A stretch of 55,069 nt of DNA from Candidatus Melainabacteria bacterium (GCA_003151275.1 PLXC01000055.1:1-55069); one strand, 5' to 3'; positions 9,289-18,595 are shown, counted from the stretch's first letter. Numbers and translations are program-made. The notes: generated by a model from the sequence alone, not told the origin.

Positions 9289-10230
9289 GTGTCACATCAC
9301 TCCAAATTGAGGAAAATCGTTCGGCGCGTGAATCACAGCAGCTTAATCATTGTGCCCACAAGTCTCGACCAAAGGTCAGAGCAAACTCTCGAAAATTCGT
9401 TTCGAGTGCCCTCGACCGCGACCGCGACCGCCGAAACGCTAGCTTCCACTGGGGAGCAAACAGTGGTTCAGCGACTGCATTATTTGTGTGAGTTGCTGCT
9501 GACGCTAGTCGATCGCGAAATGGGGGTCATTTATAAGCGTTCGCTGTTGGGGATGCTGTGGACTCTGCTCACGCCTTTGCTGCAGCTACTAATCTGTTCC
9601 TTCATGTTCCAAGCTGTCCTGAAAGTTCACATCGGTTGTTATGCCTCGTTCGCCTTCATAGGAGTGGTGGCTTGGGCCTGGTTCCAAGCGACCATTATCG
9701 ATGCGACAGGCGGTGTAATTAAAAACTACTCGTTGCTGATGCATCCCGGCTTTCCACCGTCTATTCTTCCGGTTGTCTCAACCACAACATGGATGCTGCA
9801 TTTTTTAGTCAGCTTGCCTGTTCTACTTCTCTTTTTAGCTATAAACTCTGTAACACTGACCCCTGCTGCTTGTTATTTGCCACTAATAATTGGGCTCCAA
9901 TATTTTTTCACTTTGAGCGTCGCTTACCCTCTCGCCGCCATTAATGTAACTCTGCGAGATACACAACACATCACGACAGTGCTGATGAATCTTCTGGTCT
10001 ACGTGACACCGATTTTCTATTCGCTTTCTTATGTACCAGAGAAATATCAAGGATTGTACGCACTTAACCCTATGAGCCACATTTTGACTGCTTATCGGGC
10101 GGTACTGCTGGAAGGAAAAGCGCCCGATTGGTGCGCACTGAGTGTAATATTTTGTGCTTCGTTTTGCCTCTTGATTGTGGGGCAGCGCTTTTTCAAAATG
10201 CAGAGCCTGCACTTTGTGGAGGAGCTGTAG
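9289..10230 (+). CDS. ABC-2 type polysaccharide export permease (Wzm/KpsM-like)
   Basis: The 313-residue protein has a 60-70 residue hydrophilic N-terminus, then VDREMGVIYKRSLLGMLWTLLTPL, the entry motif of Wzm/TagG permeases (read in two overlapping parts), and about six membrane helices. LNPMSHILTAYRAVLLEG near the C-terminus is typical. It should form the membrane channel that exports a finished lipid-linked glycan with the ATPase encoded next. The start shown is GTG at 9289, and a later start within the hydrophilic leader is possible. The stop overlaps the ATPase start by one base. Confidence 0.93.
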   Translation: MSHHSKLRKIVRRVNHSSLIIVPTSLDQRSEQTLENSFRVPSTATATAETLASTGEQTVVQRLHYLCELLLTLVDREMGVIYKRSLLGMLWTLLTPLLQLLICSFMFQAVLKVHIGCYASFAFIGVVAWAWFQATIIDATGGVIKNYSLLMHPGFPPSILPVVSTTTWMLHFLVSLPVLLLFLAINSVTLTPAACYLPLIIGLQYFFTLSVAYPLAAINVTLRDTQHITTVLMNLLVYVTPIFYSLSYVPEKYQGLYALNPMSHILTAYRAVLLEGKAPDWCALSVIFCASFCLLIVGQRFFKMQSLHFVEEL

Positions 10231-10982
10231 TGACCAGTTCCATCATGGTGGCAGGTTTAGGAAAACGATACAGGCATAGTCATGCTAACAAACCTTTGAC
10301 CTTGCAAGAAGCCGTCGTCGCCGGATGGCGAAATATGAAACCGCAAATCAACAGTTGGGCGTTAAGAGACGTCACTTTCACCGCCATGCCAGGAGAGACG
10401 CTTGGTGTCATTGGAAAGAACGGTGCAGGAAAATCGACTCTGATCAAAACGCTCGGCGGTGTTCTTAAAGCAGACGAAGGAATTATCAAAGTTAAGGGGC
10501 GCGTTTGCGCCTTACTCGATCCTGGTGGCAGTTTTCATCGAGACTTGTCGGGTCGAGAGAATGCGCGCATTGGCGGAGTCATGTCTGGTTTAAGCAGGGC
10601 AGAAGCGTCACGCTCATTGGAATCGATTATTGAGTTCGCAGAATTGGAGTCGGCTATCGACAGCCCGATCAGAGCTTACAGCAGCGGCATGAAGATGCGT
10701 TTGTCTTTTTCCATCGCTGTTCATTCACAACCGCAGGTATTGCTGGTAGACGAGGTCCTTGCAGTCGGAGATTTATCATTCCAAGCCAAATGTCTGGAAA
10801 GGATCGCTCAACTAAAATCAGAGGGTTGCACACTGGTATTTGTCTCGCACAGCATGGATCAAATTGAGCGCTATAGCGACCGGGTGCTTTATCTGCGCCA
10901 AGGAAAAGTAGTGATTCAAGGCAATCCAACAGACGTTCGCAAAGTTTACGAATCCGATGCATATTCAGGCGCTTTGACTTGA
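10230..10982 (+). CDS. ABC polysaccharide export ATPase (Wzt/KpsT-like, short form)
   Basis: GTG at 10230 is the best start: GGAGGAG lies just upstream and it overlaps the permease stop by one base. The frame is open earlier but that part is non-conserved. The 250-residue product has Walker A GKNGAGKST, signature YSSGMKMRLSFS, Walker B VLLVDEVLAVGD and the switch histidine in FVSHSM. These match ATPases that energise O-antigen, capsule or teichoic-acid export. It ends about 20 residues after the nucleotide-binding domain, so the C-terminal carbohydrate-binding domain of O9a-type Wzt proteins is absent. Confidence 0.95.
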   Translation: MTSSIMVAGLGKRYRHSHANKPLTLQEAVVAGWRNMKPQINSWALRDVTFTAMPGETLGVIGKNGAGKSTLIKTLGGVLKADEGIIKVKGRVCALLDPGGSFHRDLSGRENARIGGVMSGLSRAEASRSLESIIEFAELESAIDSPIRAYSSGMKMRLSFSIAVHSQPQVLLVDEVLAVGDLSFQAKCLERIAQLKSEGCTLVFVSHSMDQIERYSDRVLYLRQGKVVIQGNPTDVRKVYESDAYSGALT

Positions 10983-12079
10983 GCAAGCCACCACTAATCT
11001 CAGTTGTGATACCGGCTTATTGCGCTAGTAAATACCTAGAGCGAACGCTCAACTCTGTGCTTGCTCAAACATATAAGAACATAGAAGTGCTCTTAGTTGA
11101 CGATGGCTCCACCGACTCAACTCATGAAGTCGCCGCACGAATTGCTGCCCTCGATAATCGGATCAAACTTTTTAAACAAGAGAACAGTGGCGTCGCTGCA
11201 GCTCGCAATCTGGCTATTTCTAAGGCTCAGGGCCATTACGTCGCTCCCATCGACGCTGATGATATTTGGCAGCCGACCTATCTCGAAAAACTGATTGCTC
11301 GCTTCGAAAGTACTGATTCGGATGTGGGCGTTGTCTATGCATGGTCACAGCATATAGGCGAAAAGGATGACGCCATTAGTGGTGCGCATGCTTACATCAT
11401 CGAAGATGACGTGTTTGCCACTATGGTGTGTCACTACTTCCTCGGCAACGCGAGCTGCACGCTTATTAGGCGTGACTGTCTCGACGAGGTGGGCTTGTAT
11501 TCAACGAAATTTCGCGAACAAGGCACAACCGGTTGCGAAGACTGGGACTTATATCTTCGTATCGCTCACAAATATAAGTTCAAAGTGGTGCCGGAATTTT
11601 TGGTGGGATACCGCAAAGTATCCGATGGAATTTCTCAAAATTGCGAAGCGATGGCACGCGCTCATGCACTTGTTCTTGCGAATGTACAAGGCTTTTCCTA
11701 TATTCCCGAACCAATTCTAGCCTTGTCCAAGAGCAGCTTCTATATTTATCTCGCTTGCCAATCCGCGATGTTTAGCCGACCAGAAGAAGCTCGCAAATGG
11801 ATCCTGAGAGCAGCCCAGGCTGAGTTAATATCGACACTGTTGCGCTTTGATGTTTATCCTATGATTTTGAAGTTGCTTGTTAGACCGAATTCCACGAATC
11901 GCCAACTCACAGTAACCGCAACAAGCCATTTTAGATTGCTAGCAGGAACTGTGCTACACCGTACTCTCAGTGCGATTTATTCATTTTTGCCGCACCGATG
12001 CACCACTAGTGGTGCCAGCAGGCACGTTACAATTTCCAATTCGACAAATAAAGACACCAGCATAGTTGAATCTTGTTAA
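10979..12079 (+). CDS. Family 2 glycosyltransferase
   Basis: A 366-residue GT2 protein starting at a TTG that overlaps the ATPase stop by four bases. The GT-A core is clear: ISVVIPAYCASKYLE, LLVDDGSTDSTHE, PIDADDIWQP (DXD) and CEDWDLYLRIA (ED region). A helical tail of about 130 residues follows and has no recognised domain. It is paralogous to the first domain of the protein at 1-2348, sharing blocks such as FLGNASCTLIRRD against FIANASSTLIRRD and PEFLV before YR. It is the last gene of the rightward group. Confidence 0.92.
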   Translation: MSKPPLISVVIPAYCASKYLERTLNSVLAQTYKNIEVLLVDDGSTDSTHEVAARIAALDNRIKLFKQENSGVAAARNLAISKAQGHYVAPIDADDIWQPTYLEKLIARFESTDSDVGVVYAWSQHIGEKDDAISGAHAYIIEDDVFATMVCHYFLGNASCTLIRRDCLDEVGLYSTKFREQGTTGCEDWDLYLRIAHKYKFKVVPEFLVGYRKVSDGISQNCEAMARAHALVLANVQGFSYIPEPILALSKSSFYIYLACQSAMFSRPEEARKWILRAAQAELISTLLRFDVYPMILKLLVRPNSTNRQLTVTATSHFRLLAGTVLHRTLSAIYSFLPHRCTTSGASRHVTISNSTNKDTSIVESC

Positions 12080-12080
12080 G

Positions 12081-12092
12081 CCCAAATTTGGG
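12081..12092. other. Perfect 12-base palindrome between convergent genes
   Basis: CCCAAATTTGGG lies directly after the stop at 12079 and before the convergent gene ending at 12113. There is no loop or T-run, so it is weak as an intrinsic terminator. Position is the only reason to list it. Confidence 0.3.
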
Positions 12093-12112
12093 ACCGAGGA
12101 GAAGATTCTGAT

Positions 12113-14296
12113 TCAATGTTCGCTGGCAACTTTTTTGCACAATCTGTCTAGCGGCTCAAGCACTGTATCCCACCCGTAGCGCTCTGTCACCAGTCTGCGC
12201 CCGTTCTCTGACAATTTTTTCCATAACTCAGCATCGTTGAGCAAACGATGCACTGCAAAGGCAAACTCGGCCGGGTCGTCTCTGATCAGCAGCTCTCGAT
12301 CGTCTTCGACTGCCAGACCCTCGCAGCCAATTGAAGTGCTAACTACAGGCACCCCCCACGCCATAGCCTCGAGGATCTTAAGACGGGTGCCGCTGCCTAA
12401 GCGCAACGGGCAAATGCTCACACTGCAATCTGCGGCAATCGATCTCATGTCATCTGGATCAGCAACAAGTTTAAAACCACTTTGGTTCGCCAAAGTAACA
12501 ATATCAGGCGCAGGGGCTCGTCCTGCTACGATTAATTGGGCAGTCGAACTGAGCTTCAAGACATGCGGCCAGATCTCCTTCCAGAAGTATAGAACTGCAT
12601 CGACGTTCGGGTAGTAGGCAAGCAGTCCAGTGAAGAGAACATTGTTTGTGTCCGGACGCGGATCTTTCAAGGATAGCTCCAGATCGATCCCATTTTCGAC
12701 CAGCCATGTTTCTCCTCGCCGGGCACGCTGTTGAATGATGGAACGGTCTCTTTCGCTTACTGCTGTGCGCCATGAGAATTCGGGCCAAATTTCATCTTCG
12801 TATTGGCGCAGCAACTGCGCCTCTTTGGTCGCATTTTCGAAGCCTGGGGGCAACTGACCATAGAATGATGCACCGGCAGTTTGAGCTAAAAGACTCGACT
12901 CGATATTCTGCTCAGAGAGAATAACCGGTGCTTGAATAAGCATGCGATAAGGAGCAAGAAAGATCTGTTCGACAATCGCTACATCGAAGCTTTCTTTGGC
13001 AATCGCTTGCATCGCGTTTCGCATTTTCAGAGTGTAGTGCCGCCTGACCTTAAAGGGTAACTGTGCAGCTGACTCAGGCTGTGGTCCCCCGTGGTCGACG
13101 GCATAGACTTTCGTACAAAACTTTAAGAGCTCTTCGGGAGCTTCGTTGTTTAAGGGTCGCGAGAACATCACCAGAGTCAAATTATGTCTTTGCCCCAGAT
13201 ACCTGACTATCGCCCACCATCTCATATATGCTCCCGCCACCGGTGGGTACGGGTTGGCAGGCAGTATCAAGAGAATACGCAATCGCACTGACGCAGCTTT
13301 ATTCTCATGGCGTTCCGATTGCACAGGCTCTGACTGCACAGCATGTGATGGCACTACAGAAGGTGACAGGAAGACCGAATAATCGTTGCACAACAATGGC
13401 TCAATTGGTCGGTGCTGGTCTCGGGCTCTGAAGAATTTTGGCTTGACGAACCGATGCCACCACTTTCTCGATGAAATTTCCTGAACTTTCATGCGACGGT
13501 CGTATTCATCGGCCCAGAAGTGCCGGTTGCGCGGATTTGTGGCATCAAGTTCGCCGCCTGAGTGCACAACATACAACTCAGCCTCGGACGGAAATTGGAT
13601 CATATCGACTGTCATGTCAACGCGAGGATAGCCCCACCCTTTCTTCTTGTCCTCTGCTCCAAACTGAAGGGCGCAATACTTTTCCTCAACATGAGCCATA
13701 CTCAATATCATGTAGTGCTTCATGATGAAGGATTCCGGAAACTGACTGAGTCCAGGGAAAGACATGACATGTCCGCCCGACGACACCAGATCTACGGGTC
13801 CATCTTGCTTCTTCCAGGCATTGAGCCGGTGCGGTAAAAATGGAGCAAACGGATAATAGCAGCGCATCGTATCGGCAAATCGGGGATGGTCATGGAAGGG
13901 CTGCTCACGCGTTGGTACAAATGTGTACTCCATAAAATTGACCGCGTTGAAGCCTTGGTTTTCCGCTTCGGCAAAAGCGTTGGCAAGCGACTTGTACTTC
14001 GATGGAGCGTAGTGACGTTCATCAGCATCTATATGCATAAGCCAGTCGGCATCAAGTGACGCAGCGAGTTGCTCCTTGCGCATTAATTGATCGGTCAACG
14101 AAAAACATCCTTGCCGAGGCAACGTCTCAACGCCCACAAGCCCTTTATGCAAGTACTGTGAGGCGATGGCAACGGTATCATCAGTGGAGCAGTTGTCCAT
14201 CAAATAAACTTCAACGCCTTGTTGAAACAAATGTTCGATAAGAGAAGCGATGAATCGCTGCTCGTTGTATGTTGCAACTAGGGCAATGACGCGCAT
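12113..14296 (-). CDS. GT2-GT4 fusion glycosyltransferase
   Basis: This 727-residue protein joins two different glycosyltransferase folds. Residues 1-290 are a GT2-like domain opening RVIALVATYNEQRFIASL with MDNCSTDDT and HIDADERH. Residues from about 310 are a GT-B, family 4 domain with ILPANPYPPVAGAYMR and LGSGTRLKILEAMAWG. The second domain is a near copy of the product of 6855-8237, extending through DAELWKKLSENG to the last residues (LDRLCKKVASEH). It probably adds two sugars, or one plus a processing step. The stop lies 34 bases from the convergent gene. The start codon is ATG at 14296. Confidence 0.92.
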   Translation of the reverse strand: MRVIALVATYNEQRFIASLIEHLFQQGVEVYLMDNCSTDDTVAIASQYLHKGLVGVETLPRQGCFSLTDQLMRKEQLAASLDADWLMHIDADERHYAPSKYKSLANAFAEAENQGFNAVNFMEYTFVPTREQPFHDHPRFADTMRCYYPFAPFLPHRLNAWKKQDGPVDLVSSGGHVMSFPGLSQFPESFIMKHYMILSMAHVEEKYCALQFGAEDKKKGWGYPRVDMTVDMIQFPSEAELYVVHSGGELDATNPRNRHFWADEYDRRMKVQEISSRKWWHRFVKPKFFRARDQHRPIEPLLCNDYSVFLSPSVVPSHAVQSEPVQSERHENKAASVRLRILLILPANPYPPVAGAYMRWWAIVRYLGQRHNLTLVMFSRPLNNEAPEELLKFCTKVYAVDHGGPQPESAAQLPFKVRRHYTLKMRNAMQAIAKESFDVAIVEQIFLAPYRMLIQAPVILSEQNIESSLLAQTAGASFYGQLPPGFENATKEAQLLRQYEDEIWPEFSWRTAVSERDRSIIQQRARRGETWLVENGIDLELSLKDPRPDTNNVLFTGLLAYYPNVDAVLYFWKEIWPHVLKLSSTAQLIVAGRAPAPDIVTLANQSGFKLVADPDDMRSIAADCSVSICPLRLGSGTRLKILEAMAWGVPVVSTSIGCEGLAVEDDRELLIRDDPAEFAFAVHRLLNDAELWKKLSENGRRLVTERYGWDTVLEPLDRLCKKVASEH

Positions 14297-14344
14297 GTAC
14301 TGAGATCCTTGAATGCCTGCAGAGGGGCTGACTACAAGCAGTGC

Positions 14345-15610
14345 TCAGAGGCGCTGCTGCGATTGGAATAGATCGGATGGACTGGTTCCTTTCAATAATG
14401 AAGAATATTTTGCCATAAGTGGAGCAATATCATTTTGCGCGCGACACTTCCACGTATCGAAAAAACGACGAGAAACACGAGAAACTGCCCATTGCAGTGC
14501 CTCATCCAGCGTGTATCCATGAGGAAGCCACAGATATTGAATGTTCTTCTTGCTTCTCAAATATTTGAACTTTCGATCGCCGACTTCGACTATCACGACA
14601 AGATAGTTGTCGAACTGCGCTTCAAAATAATCCAGCACCGCGTCCAGATCTGGGCGTCTGTTCAGGGAATTGTCTTGCAGTACCAGAACCGTCGCTACGC
14701 AACTAAGATCAACTTTGGTCGGACGTTGCGTGCGCATAGAAAAAATTTCGCTTGTGTTCACCATTGCAAGATCGAGGCGGGAATCTAGCCGAAGATTTCT
14801 GAAACCGTTATCGACATATAATCGAAGTTGTTCGCGCGTCATAGCGCTGACTCGCTCATATTCCTGCTCGTTTGAGCGGTAGAAGTTATTGTAGTAGCTG
14901 TCAGGTCCGCGACTGTGTTCGAAGTGATAACAATTGACAGTCGGCACCCTGTCTAGTTTATATCCGAGTTTGACAATCCGGTGCATAAACTCCATATCTT
15001 CAAAGCCGTACGAAACGAAGTTTTCATTCCATCCGCCGGCAAGAAAAAACGGTTCGCGCCTGTAAAAGACAACGCCACCGGTGGCTTCGTATTTACTTCC
15101 ACCATATATCGGCACGAAATCCGTAAAGTTTCCCTTTGACAAATTCAAGTCAAACTGTCTGTCGAAAAAGATGAGCGCAGGCACTAACTTGAGGAAATCA
15201 ACGCCCTTGTCGATCGTCTCTTTCTTTATGTCTACCATCACGCCATTGTAGGGAGCAACAACATCTGACCCAGATCGCAGCAGTTCGATGCTTTCCTTGA
15301 TGCCCTCTGGTGGAATAAATGCGTCGACATCCAACATCATAATCAGATCGCGAGTAGCCAATGCTGCTGCACGATTAAGGTTGCGAGTCTTGTAGTGACA
15401 GCCGCCGCTCGAGATGAAAAAATGTCTGACGCCGAATCGATCCTTTATCAGTTCCTTCACCTGACTCGCAAGACCTTGCTCGACAAGAACAATCTCATAG
15501 TTCTCAAAAAATGTTTCGAAAAAGCGCAAAAACAGATCTAGATTTCTCAACCTATCCGCGCTGTCGATCATCAGGGAGCATGTTATTGATAATTGCGATA
15601 AGTCAATCAC
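14345..15610 (-). CDS. Family 2-like glycosyltransferase with a partial second domain
   Basis: The 421-residue protein begins with a GT-A domain: SITCSLMIDSADRL, IVLVEQG, RNLNRAAALATRDLIMMLDVD with the DXD at the end, ATGGVVFYRREPF, and FEDMEFMHRIVKLGYKL, which resembles chondroitin-polymerase or galactosyltransferase-type GT2 enzymes. From about residue 325 a stretch reads VATVLVLQDN, then FDNYLVVIVEVGDRKFKYL and LPHGYTLDEALQWAVSR. This looks like the first half of another GT-A domain without its DXD. It may be a truncated duplicate or an acceptor module. The gene lies 19 bases downstream of the GT8-like gene on the same strand. Confidence 0.85.
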   Translation of the reverse strand: MIDLSQLSITCSLMIDSADRLRNLDLFLRFFETFFENYEIVLVEQGLASQVKELIKDRFGVRHFFISSGGCHYKTRNLNRAAALATRDLIMMLDVDAFIPPEGIKESIELLRSGSDVVAPYNGVMVDIKKETIDKGVDFLKLVPALIFFDRQFDLNLSKGNFTDFVPIYGGSKYEATGGVVFYRREPFFLAGGWNENFVSYGFEDMEFMHRIVKLGYKLDRVPTVNCYHFEHSRGPDSYYNNFYRSNEQEYERVSAMTREQLRLYVDNGFRNLRLDSRLDLAMVNTSEIFSMRTQRPTKVDLSCVATVLVLQDNSLNRRPDLDAVLDYFEAQFDNYLVVIVEVGDRKFKYLRSKKNIQYLWLPHGYTLDEALQWAVSRVSRRFFDTWKCRAQNDIAPLMAKYSSLLKGTSPSDLFQSQQRL

Positions 15611-15629
15611 TTTGTTTGCTAGCTCTCCG

Positions 15630-16463
15630 TCAAATGATCAAATATCTGAAAAAGAGCGAGGACAAGCCAATTCTCAAAGACAATTCTATTCGCTTCCATT
15701 CCCGAAATTCCTTTGTGTTTGGTTTACGCGGCGAAGAAAAGTGAAGCAAATATATGTCACGAAGCTGGCGATGAATTTCTGAATTGAAAAAAGTCACCTG
15801 ATAGTTGAATTCATATTTGGTTGAGAATTGAATGTTGTTCTGGCAGCACCAGAGAGATATAGCACTCTGGTCAGCAAATTTGAGATAACGATTATAGCGA
15901 TTGGTAATCTCCACCAATTGTTTTTGAGACTGAAGCGACCTCAGTTTTTTTGGAATGACAAACACTCCTGCATTGCACATATCCCCGACTCCTTGCATGG
16001 TGGGAAGCTGATCTTGCGCAAGTAAGGAGCAAAGCCCCTCCTCCTTTAAATCAGCCGGATCAAACACGCGCACTGATTGATCGGGCTCGCGATTGTCAAC
16101 GACGAAGAACTCTGTGGTATCAAACAACTCATCAAGCGGTCGCAAGACCAACGTGTCTACGTCAAGATACAACACATTATCAAAGTCGGCAAAGAAATCG
16201 CTCCAGGCAAAATATCTGTAATACACAGTCGGTGACCCAACTTCTCCCAAGTTTAATCGATGGCTGATTCCTGGTATTTCGATTTTCGGCATCAGCTGCG
16301 AGTTTGGAATACCATGCAAAAACTTCAGGATGCGATCGTTTTTACCGTCGTAATAAACGAACAGACGCGGATGTTCTGGATAATTCTTCATAAGACTTTT
16401 CAGACAAGCTCTAGCCAACTTGCTAAAGCGATCGTCGAAGGTCATAAAAATGGCATTGTTCAC
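15630..16463 (-). CDS. GT8-like (GT-A fold) glycosyltransferase
   Basis: The 277-residue protein has MTFDDRFSKLARACLKSL at the N-terminus, VLYLDVDTLVLRPLDELF as the DXD block, and MCNAGVFVIPK, all typical of glycogenin-like enzymes. IYLLHFSSPRKP supplies the late His-containing metal-binding region. It is predicted to transfer one sugar during repeat-unit assembly. Its start overlaps the stop of the acyltransferase-methyltransferase gene by four bases. Confidence 0.82.
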   Translation of the reverse strand: MNNAIFMTFDDRFSKLARACLKSLMKNYPEHPRLFVYYDGKNDRILKFLHGIPNSQLMPKIEIPGISHRLNLGEVGSPTVYYRYFAWSDFFADFDNVLYLDVDTLVLRPLDELFDTTEFFVVDNREPDQSVRVFDPADLKEEGLCSLLAQDQLPTMQGVGDMCNAGVFVIPKKLRSLQSQKQLVEITNRYNRYLKFADQSAISLWCCQNNIQFSTKYEFNYQVTFFNSEIHRQLRDIYLLHFSSPRKPNTKEFREWKRIELSLRIGLSSLFFRYLII

Positions 16464-17812
16464 GGGGTACCGTTTTGCTCAGTCCTGCGCAAATAACCGC
16501 CGGGATTCATCGTTAGCATGAAACGCTCCCGGTTTTCATCAACAACAAAAGATGGATTGTCGTTGAGAAATTCTTCCACGGCCTCAAATGGCCCTGGTCC
16601 AAAATCATCGTAAACAGGGTTGCCATTAATATTGGTGTCTTCAACGATCAAATATTGAGACGGAGTAACAATCTGGCTGTACAAATTGAGTTCATCCAGA
16701 ACATGCTGTTTGCTGTGGTCAGAATCAAGAATCACCATTACACTCGCCCCTTCGACGACGCCGCGCACGCGATCAAACAAATCGCGGTCAGTTGATGAAC
16801 CGGTTAGGTAAATGATTCGTGGATGCCGCGGGCGATTTTCACTCTGGCTTATATCGATAGTAATTACCTTGCCTTTACCGAGAAGTTCAAGCATGGTGGC
16901 CAGGAACATCGCGCTACCGCCCTGATACGTGCCCGTCTCGACGATGAAGTCTGGTTTGTTCTCAAATAATATCTCTTGATAGATCCACAAGTCTAGCGGA
17001 CATTTCACCGCGTTGTGTCCGAACCAGCTTGAGTTGATCGTCTGTTGTCGGGAATGGTGCCATGTATCGTAATAGAGTCTGTGAAAGTTTTTCACAATGT
17101 CCAGTTCGTCCTGATTAAGGGAGGCCTTTTTCTCTGGCGCCTTATAAGTGCCGAACCACGCATGCGGAGCGTAGGATTTTATTGGTCGCGCCGGGTTGCC
17201 TGCCACAACCGTATTAGCTGGTACGTCATCGTGCACCACCGAGTTAGGGCCAACCACGGCATAAGGACCAATGGTGACACCTTTCAAAATGACAGCGTTC
17301 AAACCGATCCAGGCATTATCGCCAATCACTATGGGCGCCATTTTGAGGTTAACTGGAACGTCCGGCAGACGGCGGTCGGATGGATGCCCGTCCGCATCAA
17401 GAATGACAACACCTGGTCCAAACAGCACGTTGCTGCCGATCTTAACGCTCGCGTAAGAAACAATAGTTGTCCCATTCAACTCTGTTCCTTCACCGACGAC
17501 AATTTCGCCAATCTGCTCCGGCTGGTCTCCCCAACTGACTATAGACAAGCGGACATAGTCATGCGGCAAGGGTCCATACGGTCCAGAATTGATTTTTGCA
17601 CCTGCTCCAATCAGACGTATTCTGCCTTTGAAATTTTTCAACTCGACTGACTCAGCCCAGGGCGTCAGGAGATTCACGTACTGAATATGCGGAATGCCTG
17701 TACATTTGATATCCGGATGAAAGTCAACGAGGCATTTTTTGAGAAGCTTTTTCGCTTTCTCATTCACCGATTGCCATTCGCTACCGTAACTATGAGTCGA
17801 GAATACGCCCAT
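16460..17812 (-). CDS. Left-handed beta-helix acyltransferase fused to CmcI-like methyltransferase
   Basis: About 450 residues with two enzymes. The N-terminal half has hexapeptide repeats (IGSNVLFGPGVVILDAD, IGDNAWIGLNAVILKGV, IGPYAVVGPNSVV, then VPANTVVAGNPARPIK), the signature of trimeric sugar O- or N-acetyltransferases. From about residue 235 comes a CmcI/rhamnosyl-O-methyltransferase domain: PLDLWIYQEILFENKPDFIV, ETGTYQGGSAMFLATML, VITIDIS, VILDSDHSKQHV and LIVEDTNING. One chain may both acylate and methylate a glycan. The frame is open to 17866, but ATG at 17812 avoids a 44-base overlap with the preceding gene, so I prefer it. Confidence 0.88.
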   Translation of the reverse strand: MGVFSTHSYGSEWQSVNEKAKKLLKKCLVDFHPDIKCTGIPHIQYVNLLTPWAESVELKNFKGRIRLIGAGAKINSGPYGPLPHDYVRLSIVSWGDQPEQIGEIVVGEGTELNGTTIVSYASVKIGSNVLFGPGVVILDADGHPSDRRLPDVPVNLKMAPIVIGDNAWIGLNAVILKGVTIGPYAVVGPNSVVHDDVPANTVVAGNPARPIKSYAPHAWFGTYKAPEKKASLNQDELDIVKNFHRLYYDTWHHSRQQTINSSWFGHNAVKCPLDLWIYQEILFENKPDFIVETGTYQGGSAMFLATMLELLGKGKVITIDISQSENRPRHPRIIYLTGSSTDRDLFDRVRGVVEGASVMVILDSDHSKQHVLDELNLYSQIVTPSQYLIVEDTNINGNPVYDDFGPGPFEAVEEFLNDNPSFVVDENRERFMLTMNPGGYLRRTEQNGTP

Positions 17813-17822
17813 TTTGCTCACA

Positions 17823-18563
17823 CTATTTGCTGTTGAACGGACAAGTATGGTGCTGTTGCGCACCAATTAATTCGATGCGAGACACGGCGTTGGATGCAAA
17901 AGTAATTCGCCGTCCCCACCACCAATCAAGAACGTCGCTCCAGTTTTTGCCAAACTGACGCTCTAATGACTCAAACATCAACACTCTGGCCTCTTCCAGG
18001 TCGTACTGGATCGTACCAGGGTGAAATAATTCAACACGACCGTCAAGAATATTCTTCAAATTATTTGCGCGTGAGTAGAAACAAGAAACCAGATCTTGTG
18101 CATGACCGATGTAGTTTAGTGAATCGAAGCGGGAGATTTTGCTCCAAAGCGGTTTAGAAATGGCCATCGCGATTCCTTCCAGATAAATTACTGAATAAAT
18201 TTTCCCGTCGGCCAAATGCGGTTGCATATATTCGTGCGCGCGCCCACTTACAACCGGAGACCAGGTACCAAAAGGAAACATCGCTTCAATTGCCTGCAGA
18301 TACTCTTTCGCCTGTGACTTGAGGGTGCAATCTCCGCCAATTCCCCAAATTACATCGTAATCAGCGAAGACCTCCCACGACTTGTTCCAGCATCCTGTCC
18401 AGTACAGATTTTCAAACCGATGCGTCGAGCGAGGACTGATCTCTTTGGGCTCTGAACCACTGTCAAAAAGTGCTGTATCAAAAGTTCCGCGTAGTTGCTC
18501 AAACAGTACTTCCGCAGTCTGCCTTTGGTTGTGATTAAAAATGACTGCTTTTATCCGGACCAT
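17823..18563 (-). CDS. Putative GT-A-like transferase of unrecognised family
   Basis: No family is recognised with confidence. The protein (about 246 residues from ATG 18563) opens VRIKAVIFNHNQRQTAEVLF, like the first strand and helix of GT2 enzymes. FDSGSEP sits where VDDGST would be, WGIGGDCTL may take the DXD place, and GRVELFHPGTIQYD resembles a late His region. These suggest a divergent nucleotide-sugar transferase. The frame extends to 18647, but that would overlap the sulfotransferase gene by 52 bases. Position inside the glycan locus supports a role in that pathway. Confidence 0.6.
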   Translation of the reverse strand: MVRIKAVIFNHNQRQTAEVLFEQLRGTFDTALFDSGSEPKEISPRSTHRFENLYWTGCWNKSWEVFADYDVIWGIGGDCTLKSQAKEYLQAIEAMFPFGTWSPVVSGRAHEYMQPHLADGKIYSVIYLEGIAMAISKPLWSKISRFDSLNYIGHAQDLVSCFYSRANNLKNILDGRVELFHPGTIQYDLEEARVLMFESLERQFGKNWSDVLDWWWGRRITFASNAVSRIELIGAQQHHTCPFNSK

Positions 18564-18595
18564 GTTTCTATACCACACACTCGATATGAATTCAT

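Noticed and set aside
17045..17650. A 201-codon forward frame
   Set aside because: Antisense to the acyltransferase-methyltransferase fusion; a shadow of its codon bias.
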